A DNA stretch of 64,000 nucleotides from Nocardiopsis sp. TSRI0078 (GTDB lineage Bacteria > Actinomycetota > Actinomycetes > Streptosporangiales > Streptosporangiaceae), in NCBI RefSeq assembly GCF_001905145.1, contig NZ_LWLB01000005.1, forward strand, positions 89,916 through 153,915, read 5' to 3'. Made by a program: the position numbers and the translations under genes. Positions 34,604 through 42,701 of the stretch are shown here, piece after piece. Numbering within the stretch: the stretch's first letter is position 1; every line of letters begins with the position of its first letter. Under the pieces are notes generated by a model. The model ran no database searches. It was not told the DNA's origin and saw nothing but the letters and a program-made list of their open reading frames with translations.

Positions 34604-36068
34604 TACTCCAGTTGTAGATCCGGTTTGCCCTGAACTGGGACCACTTGCCGGAGATGGCAGCGAGGCAAGCCCTTGATCTGAGGAAACGCCGGACACACGG
34701 ACGGCCACCGCGTGATCATCAATGGTTGTGAAGACAAAGAAGAACCCGGCGGTGGCCGCTGACATCAGCGTAGCGGCCAGGCGCTGGCCACACCGGCTGA
34801 ACGACCTCATCCACACGATCTCCGACCGCCTGGTCCGACCCGAAACCCAACACACCGCCCACGACCTCCTGCGCGGCCTGCTCGCCCCACTGGCACGCAA
34901 GAACTGCTGGACCCTGGCCGAACACGCCGGCCACCCCAACCCCCACCGCTTCCAGCACCTGCTCTCGCGCGCCCGCATCAACGAAGTGGGATTGGTCGAG
35001 GACCTGCGCACCTACGCCCGTACCCACCCGGGAGAACAGGACGCGGTCCTGATCCTGGACGAGACCGGCGACCTGAAGAAAGGCACCGAGACAGTCGGGG
35101 TCCAACGCCAGTACACCGGCACCGCCGGGCGCATCGAGAACGCCCAGGTCGCGGTCTACCTCGCCTACGTCACCCCGGCCGGGCACGCTCTGATCGACCA
35201 CCGCCTCTACCTGCCCCGCTCCTGGACCAACGACCCCCAACGCCTGCAAACAGCGGGCGTTCCCGACCACATCGCCTTCGCCACCAAACCCGCACTCGCC
35301 GAGCAGATGATCACCACCGCCCTGGCCGCGCACACCCCAGCGGCATGGGTGGCAGCCGACGAGGTCTACGGAGGCAACCCGCACCTGCGCCGAACCCTGG
35401 AGGAACACCGGCTCGGCTACGTCATGGCCGTGGCCCGCACCGAACGCCTGATGCTGCCCCGCGGCCCGGCCACCGTCGCCGAACTCGCGATCCTGGCCCC
35501 CGACTCAGCGTGGCAACGCCTATCCGCCGGGCCCGGAGCGAAGGGCCAGCGCTTCTACGACTGGGCGCTCATCGAGGCCGAACCCGCCCCGGGCGGGTTC
35601 CGGTGGGCGCTGATCCGACGCCATCGCACTACGGGTGAGCTGGCCTTCTACCGGTGCTACGCACCCGAAATGGTGCCGTTGAAGCGCCTGGTGGCCGTGG
35701 CCGGGCGCCGGTGGGCGGTCGAGGAGAGCTGCCAGCAGGGCAAGGGCCTGGCCGGGCTGGACGAGCACCAGGTACGCACGTGGTGCTCCTGGCACCGGTG
35801 GAGCCTGTTCGCGATGCTCGCCTACGCCTTCCTCGCGGTGTGCGCGGCCATCGAAGCCCGCCAGTGCCCACCCGGGGAGGGTTTGATCGCGTTGACGTGC
35901 AACGAGATCGCGCACCTGCTCAACGCCTTGTTCGTGGTGGTCCCTGATGGCGAGCACGTACTGGGTTGGTCGTTGTTCAGAAGCTCCCACCAGGCCAAAG
36001 CCCGCGAGTGCCACTATCGCAGACAGGCGCTCCAGGAACTATGGCAAACCGGAACTACAACTGGAGTA
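34604..36068 (+). mobile_element. IS701-family insertion sequence
   Basis: The element is 1465 bp. Ends start TACTCCAGTTGTAG and continue T/A-CCGGTTTGCC as inverted repeats of about 26 bases with one mismatch. It is flanked by the 4-base direct repeat CTAG (34600-34603 and 36069-36072), the YTAR-type target typical of the family. It carries one transposase gene (34722-36104, which runs through the right end). Intact ends and a clean target duplication suggest recent insertion. Confidence 0.88.
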
Positions 36069-36104
36069 CTAGACATATTGACGATGGCGCCTCCGAGGGA
36101 ATGA
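34722..36104 (+). CDS. IS701-family DDE transposase
   Basis: The frame has 460 residues. DDE elements: DAVLILDETGDLKKGTETVG (first Asp), AAWVAADEVYGGNPHLRRTL (second Asp), and AVEESCQQGKGLAGLDEHQV (Glu region). The frame runs past the right inverted repeat and ends in flanking DNA at 36104, so the last 12 or so residues come from the host sequence, a sign that the element's own stop is absent or outside. The remainder appears full length. Confidence 0.88.
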   Translation: MVVKTKKNPAVAADISVAARRWPHRLNDLIHTISDRLVRPETQHTAHDLLRGLLAPLARKNCWTLAEHAGHPNPHRFQHLLSRARINEVGLVEDLRTYARTHPGEQDAVLILDETGDLKKGTETVGVQRQYTGTAGRIENAQVAVYLAYVTPAGHALIDHRLYLPRSWTNDPQRLQTAGVPDHIAFATKPALAEQMITTALAAHTPAAWVAADEVYGGNPHLRRTLEEHRLGYVMAVARTERLMLPRGPATVAELAILAPDSAWQRLSAGPGAKGQRFYDWALIEAEPAPGGFRWALIRRHRTTGELAFYRCYAPEMVPLKRLVAVAGRRWAVEESCQQGKGLAGLDEHQVRTWCSWHRWSLFAMLAYAFLAVCAAIEARQCPPGEGLIALTCNEIAHLLNALFVVVPDGEHVLGWSLFRSSHQAKARECHYRRQALQELWQTGTTTGVLDILTMAPPRE

Positions 36105-36515
36105 ATTACGAATTTCTTCTGAAAATAGCGGGACACAATCAAAGCCAGCCCGATAGCTGCCATTATCGAGGCCGCGAAGATCAACCCTACAACTCCAGCG
36201 ACGATAAGTACGGATCGTCCCAGACTTGCTCCGTCAAGCCTGGAGGTGGCAACCAGCACACTGAAGGTAAGAACGCTCAAGATAGAGAGAGGGGACCAAT
36301 TCACAGAGTCCAGCACACCAATCCTGCGAGACTCACAAACCTTCTCGATGGTGTTCAACACGCCCCGAGCGGTCATATCCGGCTCAACAAGCACGATCTT
36401 GGAGCCAGGTCCGAGTTCTACCCGAATGGCTGATTCACCGCTGGTGGCCCGCATCTCCACACGTTCGAGGCGCTCGGGCAGTTCATCCCGCATCCTCGCG
36501 CTGTATCGTGCCGCC

Positions 36516-37076
36516 ATGGAGTCACAGCCCCCCACCGCCCTGGACGTCACCACCCTCGTGGTCGCCATTTGCGCAGCCGTCGTAGCCGCCACGGCGCTGG
36601 GCTGGCAGATCGCCTCTTGGCTGCTGTCGGGCGGACGCGCCAAGGTCGAGCTACTCAACGGCGCCCTACACCAATTCGGGCCTCAGTGGATCGTCATGCC
36701 ACCCAACAAGCCCCTCGACCCCAGTGGAGCCGCGAACGGCTTCACAAGGCGAGCCATCTTCGTGGAAGTCCGCAACGTGGGGCGGCTACCTATCACTGTC
36801 ACTTCCTGGCAGCTCAAACTCCCAGGCGGAGTCAAGATCGGTGAGTTGAACTCACCCAACGGCCCAAGGCTGCCTCACCGCTTGGACGTCGGAGACAGCG
36901 AGAAGTGGGCCATCGAGGTCGACAGCGAGCTGGTTGCGGCTCTCCGCGCCACCCGGAAGATAGCGAAGGTCAACGACGTCGAAATCCGCGCGGTGGTCTC
37001 GCTCGGCAGTGGTAAGGAGATCAAGACCCCACAGCGGATTACCTTCACGGCCAACGAGCTCGAGCAGGGCGCGTAG
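36516..37076 (+). CDS. Membrane-anchored hypothetical protein
   Basis: An ATG at 36516 gives 186 residues. One N-terminal hydrophobic helix (LVVAICAAVVAATALGWQIA) is followed by a beta-rich domain (FVEVRNVGRLPITVTSWQLK, LPHRLDVGDSEKWAIEVDSE). The start lies only 20-odd bases from the divergent, IS-interrupted membrane gene. No family is recognised. A role at the membrane surface is likely. Confidence 0.5.
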   Translation: MESQPPTALDVTTLVVAICAAVVAATALGWQIASWLLSGGRAKVELLNGALHQFGPQWIVMPPNKPLDPSGAANGFTRRAIFVEVRNVGRLPITVTSWQLKLPGGVKIGELNSPNGPRLPHRLDVGDSEKWAIEVDSELVAALRATRKIAKVNDVEIRAVVSLGSGKEIKTPQRITFTANELEQGA

Positions 37077-37170
37077 CGGCTACTGCTCGTCGGTGACCTG
37101 GATGGCACCCGGCGCGTCGTCGGCGCGGCTAGAGTGACCACGCCGCGCCCGTCGACCCTGAGGAGGAGTC

Positions 37171-37572
37171 TTGACCAACCACGCCGCCCGCCCGGTGCCG
37201 GGATTCCCGACGCACGGGCACCGAGGGGGCCTCGTCAGCTTGAAGGTGTGGTGCCGCTGGTGCTGCGAGTGGCACACCCACAGCCACGAGGGATACGCGG
37301 CGGGGCACGTCACGCACCGCGTCGCCCACTGCCGGACCCCGGGCAACCCAAACCTGGTGCCCAACCCGCCGTACCCCGTCTCTGAGGGCTACTGGATCGA
37401 GGTTCAGGCCGCCCCGTTCAGCGAGGTTGAGAAGCTGGTGAAGGAATCCACAACCGCCCAGCGGCGGGCCATGGCGCGTCAGGGGTACGAGCCGACCGAC
37501 GCCGTCCGCAGGCTCCGAGCCCAGCGTCTGGTTCAGCAGGACACCCGCTGGACCGTCGTCCACGACGAGTAA
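37171..37572 (+). CDS. Cys/His-rich hypothetical protein
   Basis: A TTG start at 37171 is supported by a strong AGGAGGAG site 3-10 bases upstream. The 133-residue product begins with a Cys/His-rich stretch (LVSLKVWCRWCCEWHTHSHE, AAGHVTHRVAHCRTPGN) that could bind zinc, then a basic C-terminal region (TTAQRRAMARQGYEPTDAVR). No family is recognised. Confidence 0.55.
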   Translation: MTNHAARPVPGFPTHGHRGGLVSLKVWCRWCCEWHTHSHEGYAAGHVTHRVAHCRTPGNPNLVPNPPYPVSEGYWIEVQAAPFSEVEKLVKESTTAQRRAMARQGYEPTDAVRRLRAQRLVQQDTRWTVVHDE

Positions 37573-37608
37573 GGTTCCGAGGTCACGGCGCGCCCCCGAC
37601 CGGCATGG

Positions 37609-38118
37609 TCAGAGGCGCGGCAGCTTCCGAGGATCGAACAGAACGGTCTCCATCTTCTTTCCGCCTCCGGCGGTCTCGGGCCTGTCCCACGTCACCTGAA
37701 CGTAGAACGCTTCAGGCGGAGGGATCCCGTCGCCCTCATAGGAGACTCCGTATTCGAACTCCACTCCGCTCCTTGGAGCCACCTCGTCCTCTCTGCCTTG
37801 CCGGACGATCCGCTCACCCTTGACCACGACGTTTAGGGCTAGCTCGCCGCCCGTGTTCACCACGCGCCCCTTACGCGCACCACCGTCCCGGTAGACCTCC
37901 AAGTCCGGCTTGTCCATTCGTTCAGGGGTCCATGCGGCCAGCTTGCCGCGCCGGTCCTCCTCCGCAAACGCGGCCTGCTTGCTGTCCGCCTTGGCCGACT
38001 TCCTGGCCTCCCGCCAGGCAAGGATCGCGACCACCAAGGCGGCAGCTGCGACAAGGAAGGAAGCAGCTGCAACGATGACTGCCCACCACGCGGGGTCACT
38101 CCAGTCGATGACGTTCAC
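37609..38118 (-). CDS. Membrane-anchored hypothetical protein
   Basis: A GTG start at 38118 with AAGGAG upstream gives 169 residues. One hydrophobic helix (WAVIVAAASFLVAAAALVVA) is followed by a basic/Ala region and a beta-rich domain (KGRVVNTGGELALNVVVKGE, PPPEAFYVQVTWDRPE). It lies 5 bases downstream of the gene at 38123-38428, so they form an operon. The function is unknown. Confidence 0.5.
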   Translation of the reverse strand: MNVIDWSDPAWWAVIVAAASFLVAAAALVVAILAWREARKSAKADSKQAAFAEEDRRGKLAAWTPERMDKPDLEVYRDGGARKGRVVNTGGELALNVVVKGERIVRQGREDEVAPRSGVEFEYGVSYEGDGIPPPEAFYVQVTWDRPETAGGGKKMETVLFDPRKLPRL

Positions 38119-38122
38119 AGCG

Positions 38123-38428
38123 TTACTCCTTGAGGAACTGGGCCAGGTCGAGCGGCTCAAGCTCCCGATAAGAGAACGGTCCCGCCTCATCGACGTGGAT
38201 ACGCTCGGGCCACTTGATGGCCTCGAACCGGGCGTACAGGTCGAGGTCCCCGGACGCGACCACGCGGGGGCTGTCACCCGCGAACAGGGCGACCATGTGG
38301 ACCTGCTGGCAGTCGCAGGGGAGACAGAACGCCAGGTCGGTTCCGGCGTTGGCGACGGCGTCGAGCGCCGCCGGGTACTCGACGGTGTGGCCCTGCTGGC
38401 AGACGACGAGGGAGGAAGGCTGGTTCAT
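38123..38428 (-). CDS. Hypothetical protein with a Cys motif
   Basis: The product has 101 residues. It begins QPSSLVVCQQGHTVEYPA, followed by AFCLPCDCQQVHMVALFAG and a C-terminal region FSYRELEPLDLAQFLKE. The Cys pattern (C-x2-C-x-C) could bind zinc or be structural. Its stop is 5 bases before the GTG of the next minus-strand gene, so they are probably co-translated. Confidence 0.5.
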   Translation of the reverse strand: MNQPSSLVVCQQGHTVEYPAALDAVANAGTDLAFCLPCDCQQVHMVALFAGDSPRVVASGDLDLYARFEAIKWPERIHVDEAGPFSYRELEPLDLAQFLKE

Positions 38429-38620
38429 GTCGGGACGGTAGCAGGCCAGCGACCCGACATGGGCGGCTTTGCCCTACTGCTGTTCGACGGGCGGGCCCGG
38501 GTCGACCGGCCCCGCGTAAAGCCCGTTGGGTCACCGACCCAAACGGTGCGCTCCCAGCCGGTCGCCGAACTGGACCGACATAATGGTCTGCGCACAGACC
38601 ACCCCCTCCCGGAGGACTCC

Positions 38621-39163
38621 ATGACGGCCCCATCCCCCACCCCACCCGCTTCCAAGTTCCCAGCCGGATGGGCGTTCGGCTGCGGGTGTGGAGGCATGGT
38701 CCTCGGCGCCCTGGCCATGTTCATCTTCGTGCTGGCCACGTACCCGATGCCCGAGGAAACCTCGACCACCGCACAGGCCGAGGTGGAAGAGCAGCAGGTT
38801 GGGCGTGACGAGGCGTTCGAGTTCAACCAGTTCAGCGTCACTGTTGAAGACGTCGAGATGGACGCCACGCACTTCGACGGCGACATGATCACCTCGGCGG
38901 GCACCTACGTGGTCGTGACGGTGCGGGTCGAGAACACCTCCCAGGAACCTCAGGAGGCGGATCGGCGGTGGTTCCGTCTGGCGGACGCCGAGGGGGCCGT
39001 CTACGAGTACGACAGCAACCTGGCCATCCGGACGCGGCAGGACGTGAACCCGGGCAACGCGCTGGTCGTCCCGAACCCCTACAGCGTTCCGGCCGATGCG
39101 GAGATCACCCATCTTGTCGTCGGGGACGAAGAAGACGGGGCAGTGGTCAGAGTCGAGCTGTAG
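38621..39163 (+). CDS. Membrane-anchored DUF4352-like protein
   Basis: ATG 38621 with GGAGG 6 bases upstream gives 180 residues. A Gly-rich hydrophobic helix (GGMVLGALAMFIFVLATY) precedes a beta-sandwich-like domain: FEFNQFSVTVEDVEMDATHF, SAGTYVVVTVRVENTSQEPQ, and EITHLVVGDEEDGAVV. This matches the DUF4352 (telokin-like) fold of surface proteins in actinomycetes. It was probably exported and anchored. Confidence 0.65.
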   Translation: MTAPSPTPPASKFPAGWAFGCGCGGMVLGALAMFIFVLATYPMPEETSTTAQAEVEEQQVGRDEAFEFNQFSVTVEDVEMDATHFDGDMITSAGTYVVVTVRVENTSQEPQEADRRWFRLADAEGAVYEYDSNLAIRTRQDVNPGNALVVPNPYSVPADAEITHLVVGDEEDGAVVRVEL

Positions 39164-39366
39164 GCCACCAGCGATCCAGCTCCGCGGCTAACGAGTGGTC
39201 ATTGCTTCACAACGACGAGTGCAGCCGGCCACGGGCCGCTCTCCCTTGACCTGGCGGGGTCGGGTGGGCCAACACCCGCCCCCGCCAGATCAAGGAAGGC
39301 CCCTAGAATCCGCCGACCGACCGGGGCCGACGTGTCCAATTCGTCGCATGAACGTTCTGCGGCAAG

Positions 39367-39423
39367 TGACGGGAGGCGCTCCCGCCACGCACCACAGCCT
39401 TTACCAACCCCGGGACCAGACAC
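39367..39423 (+). repeat. Dispersed hairpin repeat, copy C
   Basis: It begins TGACGGGAGGCGCTCCCGCC; the arms GGGAG and CTCCC pair, and a substitution here (GATCCC to GCTCCC) keeps or lengthens the hairpin, suggesting the structure matters. Confidence 0.65.
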
Positions 39424-39435
39424 CCAGCCCGCAGC

Positions 39436-39540
39436 ATCCGCACCGCTTGTACACTAAACCTGCTCCAGGTATGACCAGCACCCCTGGATCCAGTTTCCCC
39501 ATGAAGGGGCCAGAAACAATCCAAGTGTGGGGCAAAGCTG
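39436..39540 (-). pseudogene. Integrase 5'-end relic
   Basis: The reverse strand encodes PGAGLVYKRCGC, matching SGSGSVYKRCGC at the N-terminus of the intact integrase (48984-49014), then diverges abruptly into repeat C. The upstream bases (GACCAGCACCCCTGGA...) also match the region before the intact integrase start. Only about 13 codons remain, so this is the trace of an older element. Confidence 0.6.
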
Positions 39541-39644
39541 GGTGAGCCGTTCCCTAGCCTTCCTCATGATCACCGCGTGATAGGCAGCACGAAACACGCC
39601 GTAGCCTCCATTAATCATGAAACAAAACCTCTAGTGCACCGGGG

Positions 39645-41996
39645 TCACTCCTCTTCGTGAGCCTGCCGATACCATTGTTCAGCTTCCTCAACGCGGTCGG
39701 CCCCGGTTAGCAGATCCCCGAGGCTGGACATCGCGTCAGTGTCACCTTCTTCAGCAGCCTGCCGATACCATCGCTCAGCCTCTTCAATGCGACCCACCCC
39801 AACCAGACGATATGCGAGCATGTGCATCGTTAAGGTGTCGTCTGGTTCGGCAGCCTGGCGCCACCACCGCTCAGCCTCCTCAACGCGACCGACCCCGGCC
39901 AGCCAGTCCCCGAAGTCGAACATCGCGGCCCTGTCGCCTTCTTCAGCAGCCTGACGCCACCACCCCTCAGCCTCCTCAACGCGACCGGCCCCGGCCAGCG
40001 CACCCCCGAGGCTGGACATCGCACCGGTGTCACCTTCTTCAGCAGCCTGGCGCCACCACCACTCAGCTTCCTCAACGCGGTCGGTCCCGGTTAGCAGATC
40101 CCCGAGGCTGGACATCGCGTCAGTGTCACCTTCTTCAGCAGCCTGCCGATACCATCGCTCAGCCTCTTCAATGCGACCCACCCCAACCAGACGATATGCG
40201 AGCATGTGCATCGTTAAGGTGTCGTCTGGTTCGGCAGCCTGGCGCCACCACCGCTCAGCCTCCTCAACGCGACCGACCCCGGCCAGCCAGTCCCCGAAGT
40301 CGAACATCGCGGCCCTGTCGCCTTCTTCAGCAGCCTGACGCCACCACCCCTCAGCCTCCTCAACGCGACCGGCCCCGGCCAGCGCACCCCCGAGGCTGGA
40401 CATCGCACCGGTGTCACCTTCTTCAGCAGCCTGGCGCCACCACCGCTCAGCCTCCTCAACGCGACCCACCCTGACCAGCAAGCCCCCGAGGAAGAACATC
40501 GCGAAGGTGTCACCTTCTTCAGCAGCCTGGCGCCACCACCGCTCAGCCTCCTCAACGCGACCCACCTCGCGCAGTAGATCCCCGAGGAAGAACATCGCCA
40601 AGGTGTCGCCTGCCTTAATTAGAGGAAGCCAGGCCGCTTCAGCGATGCCGATCTCACCTTCGGACTTGGCCGTAATGGCAATGCCGTAGCAGTCTTCGTT
40701 GGTGGCCAGTTTCAGGGCCGTGCGCCAGGTGCTCTCCGGGATGGGGGTCTCAGTGGTGAGGTAGTCGAAGGCTCTCCACCGGTGACCGTAATGGTCGGTG
40801 GGCACCAGAAGACCGGCTACCCCGCTACGCACTTGCGTAGCCCATTCCCAGGCACGCTCGGCTTCCTCCGGGAGTGGAGGAGACCCGGGGAGGTAGGCGG
40901 TGTGGGCCTGCGCGATCTGTTCGCGGGTCAGTGGGGCAGTCAACCCGACCCGGGCCAGGTCCACGGCCGCTGCCACCATCGCGTACCCGCGTATATGACC
41001 GTTGTCCGGTCCGCTCTGCCAAGCCTGCTGGAGCACCGGGCCAGCAGCCAGTTGCTCGGCTACTCCAAAGCGACCATCGCCAGCCGCCGCGATCAGACGC
41101 TGATCCTCTGAGCGCATAGCGCGCTCACGCTCAGCGGGGCTCCAGCACCGATCAATGGTCACGGCAGGGAACTTGAGCACCGCATAACTCACGCCCTGAG
41201 GACCGTGGTCAGTAGTTGTCGGACGCAAAAGCTGAAATTGCTTCTGGCGAATAGTGGCAGCCACAATCGCATCGGCTTGACCGAGTTGGGAGAGCAAAGT
41301 AGGGGTGAGACCGGAAGCTCCCAGATGGCGTTCCAAGTCGTCCAACCAGACCACCCACCCATGAGGTGCCTGTGCAGCTCGGGCGCTAAGCCAAGCGGGC
41401 AGAGGGCGCAGGTTGGTGCCCTCGGGCGGGGCAACCAGCAACCGCTGAGGCATGGTGCGTACCAGCGCCGCCGCCAAAGCACGGGTCTTACCTGCGGTGG
41501 AAGCCCCGACCACCAGCACCAGGCCACCGCGCGGACTCGCAGCGGCCGCTTCGAGTCGCCGGTCGAGTTCGGTGTCAGCATCGCGAACCACGTAAGGGGG
41601 CAATTCGTCGCTGATGGTGCCGGGGAGGGCGGCGTGAACACCGAGCTCACGTGCATCGGTCTGATCGACGAGCAAAGCAGTGTCCACCCACCCAGGGACC
41701 GAGGACGCTGTTGGTGTGGCCAAGATCAGGTCTCCGTGAGGAATTCCGACTTGGTCCGCAGCCTTGTGGTTGTCACCCAGACGGTTGTCTACCCCAGCAG
41801 CCACCGGTGTCGAGGTAGGGGGTTGGGGACCGTGGCGTGGCCAAGCCAAAACCACCGCTACAGCGGTCAGGACGAAGGAACCACTACCCGCAATCCACGA
41901 AAGCTCTTCCAGACCAGGCAGCACCAAACCAACGGCTACCAGAGCCAGGACGGCTCCTCCAGCGGTCGCGGCCACCCAAGCCCAAATTCGTCTCAT
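39645..41996 (-). CDS. Membrane STAND-like NTPase with Sel1/TPR repeats
   Basis: The product has 783 residues. Two N-terminal hydrophobic helices (AGGAVLALVAVGLVLPGL and GSFVLTAVAVVLAWP) anchor it. A P-loop GLVLVVGASTAGKTRALAAA lies near residue 160, with Walker B GWVVWLDDLERHLG about 60 residues on. The C-terminal third is a series of short repeats of the type RVEEAERWWRQAAEEGDT-AMF-LG, Sel1-like units of about 32 residues. A 384-base segment coding four of them is duplicated nearly exactly (39697-40080 and 40081-40464). The family is typical of signalling or conflict systems; no substrate is known. Confidence 0.75.
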   Translation of the reverse strand: MRRIWAWVAATAGGAVLALVAVGLVLPGLEELSWIAGSGSFVLTAVAVVLAWPRHGPQPPTSTPVAAGVDNRLGDNHKAADQVGIPHGDLILATPTASSVPGWVDTALLVDQTDARELGVHAALPGTISDELPPYVVRDADTELDRRLEAAAASPRGGLVLVVGASTAGKTRALAAALVRTMPQRLLVAPPEGTNLRPLPAWLSARAAQAPHGWVVWLDDLERHLGASGLTPTLLSQLGQADAIVAATIRQKQFQLLRPTTTDHGPQGVSYAVLKFPAVTIDRCWSPAERERAMRSEDQRLIAAAGDGRFGVAEQLAAGPVLQQAWQSGPDNGHIRGYAMVAAAVDLARVGLTAPLTREQIAQAHTAYLPGSPPLPEEAERAWEWATQVRSGVAGLLVPTDHYGHRWRAFDYLTTETPIPESTWRTALKLATNEDCYGIAITAKSEGEIGIAEAAWLPLIKAGDTLAMFFLGDLLREVGRVEEAERWWRQAAEEGDTFAMFFLGGLLVRVGRVEEAERWWRQAAEEGDTGAMSSLGGALAGAGRVEEAEGWWRQAAEEGDRAAMFDFGDWLAGVGRVEEAERWWRQAAEPDDTLTMHMLAYRLVGVGRIEEAERWYRQAAEEGDTDAMSSLGDLLTGTDRVEEAEWWWRQAAEEGDTGAMSSLGGALAGAGRVEEAEGWWRQAAEEGDRAAMFDFGDWLAGVGRVEEAERWWRQAAEPDDTLTMHMLAYRLVGVGRIEEAERWYRQAAEEGDTDAMSSLGDLLTGADRVEEAEQWYRQAHEEE
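39697..40464 (-). repeat. Near-identical tandem duplication of 384 bases inside the Sel1 array
   Basis: The segment starting at CCCGGTTAGCAGATCCCCG recurs 384 bases later (39702 and 40086) with only a few changes, so four repeat units (128 residues) were duplicated as a block. Differences include AEQWYRQ/AEWWWRQ near one junction and TGTD/TGAD. Confidence 0.85.
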
Positions 41997-42111
41997 GCCC
42001 CGATCCTGCCGCCCATACAGTGTTTCTTGCTACACAGTGGTCAACAAACGCCAAGCGGACCCCATACGGGGTTGAGGTCGGAGCCTCGCCACCAGTGCAC
42101 TCCCACAAGAT

Positions 42112-42282
42112 CCTCGCAAGGTGCCATCGGACGCCGCCGACAGACCGCGTGTGCTCCGTTTATGCTCCGCAGTTCCGGTCTGGGGCGACACTGGGCGGCA
42201 CCTCTTGACACGAAACGATGGTGGTGATCGGATGGATAGGGACGAAACGGCACCCTGTGGCACGTAGAGACACGAAAGCGCC
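42112..42282 (+). repeat. Conserved arm preceding att copy 1
   Basis: About 171 bases from CTCGCAAGGTGCCATCGGAC to CACGAAAGCGCC. The same segment recurs at 47406-47579 and 51595-51768, each time directly before a tRNA-Arg 3' half. It probably includes integrase arm sites. Confidence 0.7.
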
Positions 42283-42327
42283 CTTCTAATCCGATGGTCG
42301 CAGGTTCGAATCCTGCCGGGTGCGCCA
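42283..42327 (+). other. tRNA-Arg(UCU) 3'-half att copy 1
   Basis: A 45-base segment from CTTCTAATCCGATGG through the T-arm GCAGGTTCGAATCCTGC to GTGCGCCA. The anticodon loop CTTCTAA gives UCU. No matching 5' half is present (GCGCC replaces the anticodon stem base), so this is an attachment-site copy. It is followed by the shared stretch ACAAAACCCCAG and the integrase 3' relic. Confidence 0.85.
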
Positions 42328-42359
42328 CAAAACCCCAGATCAGACGGGGCATAACGCCT

Positions 42360-42697
42360 TAACTTCGAGGAGACGCCGCACTGATGGGACCAGGGTGGGA
42401 CCGAGGTGGGACCAGAACCAAACCCCGCCGACCACGCCCCCTCGTATGTCGACCTGTTCTCCTGGCGTCCCGGAACATCAGCCACGCAGTCCACTCCGCC
42501 GCCCACCGCGCCACCTCTGGCAGCACGCTGGCATAGGTGTCCGCGGTCAGCACGATGCTCGCGTGTCCCAGCACCGTCTGGGCGTCTTTCAGCTCCACTT
42601 CCGCCCCAACGACACCGCCCCGTGCCGCAGGTCATGCAACCGCACCAACCGCAGGCGACAGACCGCTCCCCGGATTGAGTGCACAAAACAACTCTCG
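42360..42697 (-). pseudogene. Decayed tyrosine integrase, 3' part
   Basis: Two frames carry the C-terminal half of the integrase family: RLRLVRLHDLRHGAVS (the box II Arg-His) and ELKDAQTVLGHASIVLTADT followed by YASVLP (the catalytic Tyr). Between them a frameshift and deletion remove the GAATLALAAGVELK segment. The 5' half is missing, replaced by the end of the gene at 42702. Its 3' side abuts att copy 1 as in the intact copy. Confidence 0.75.
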
Positions 42698-42701
42698 TGC
42701 T

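Larger units (their letters stand above)
34560..36493 (-). pseudogene. Membrane protein gene interrupted by IS701-family element
   Basis: The 5' part (36493 down to 36073) encodes RDELPERLERVEMRATSGES, a middle region, and two hydrophobic helices (LSILSVLTFSVLVATSRLDG and VLIVAGVVGLIFAASIMAAI). An IS (34604-36068) splits it near its C-terminus at AATATGTCTAG. Rejoining the flanks at one CTAG gives an uninterrupted frame ending GPGVFWATHMD with a stop at 34560-34562. So the insertion removes only the last 15 or so residues, which the IS end replaces with a different tail. The start is ATG 36493 or 36517, divergent from the gene at 36516. Confidence 0.7.
39164..39644. other. Intergenic region with dispersed repeat C and an integrase N-terminal relic
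   Basis: About 480 bases without an intact gene. Copy C of the dispersed repeat lies at 39367-39423, and a relic of the same integrase family's 5' end lies at about 39436-39540 (minus strand). Confidence 0.6.

Noticed and set aside
39812..40474. Plus-strand repetitive frame in the Sel1 region
   Set aside because: It is a Pro/Arg-rich antisense shadow of the repeat array.
42041..42352. Frames with HPAGFEPATIGLE across the att sites
   Set aside because: They are the antisense reading of the tRNA 3' half and the arm, a known kind of false gene at tRNA att sites.
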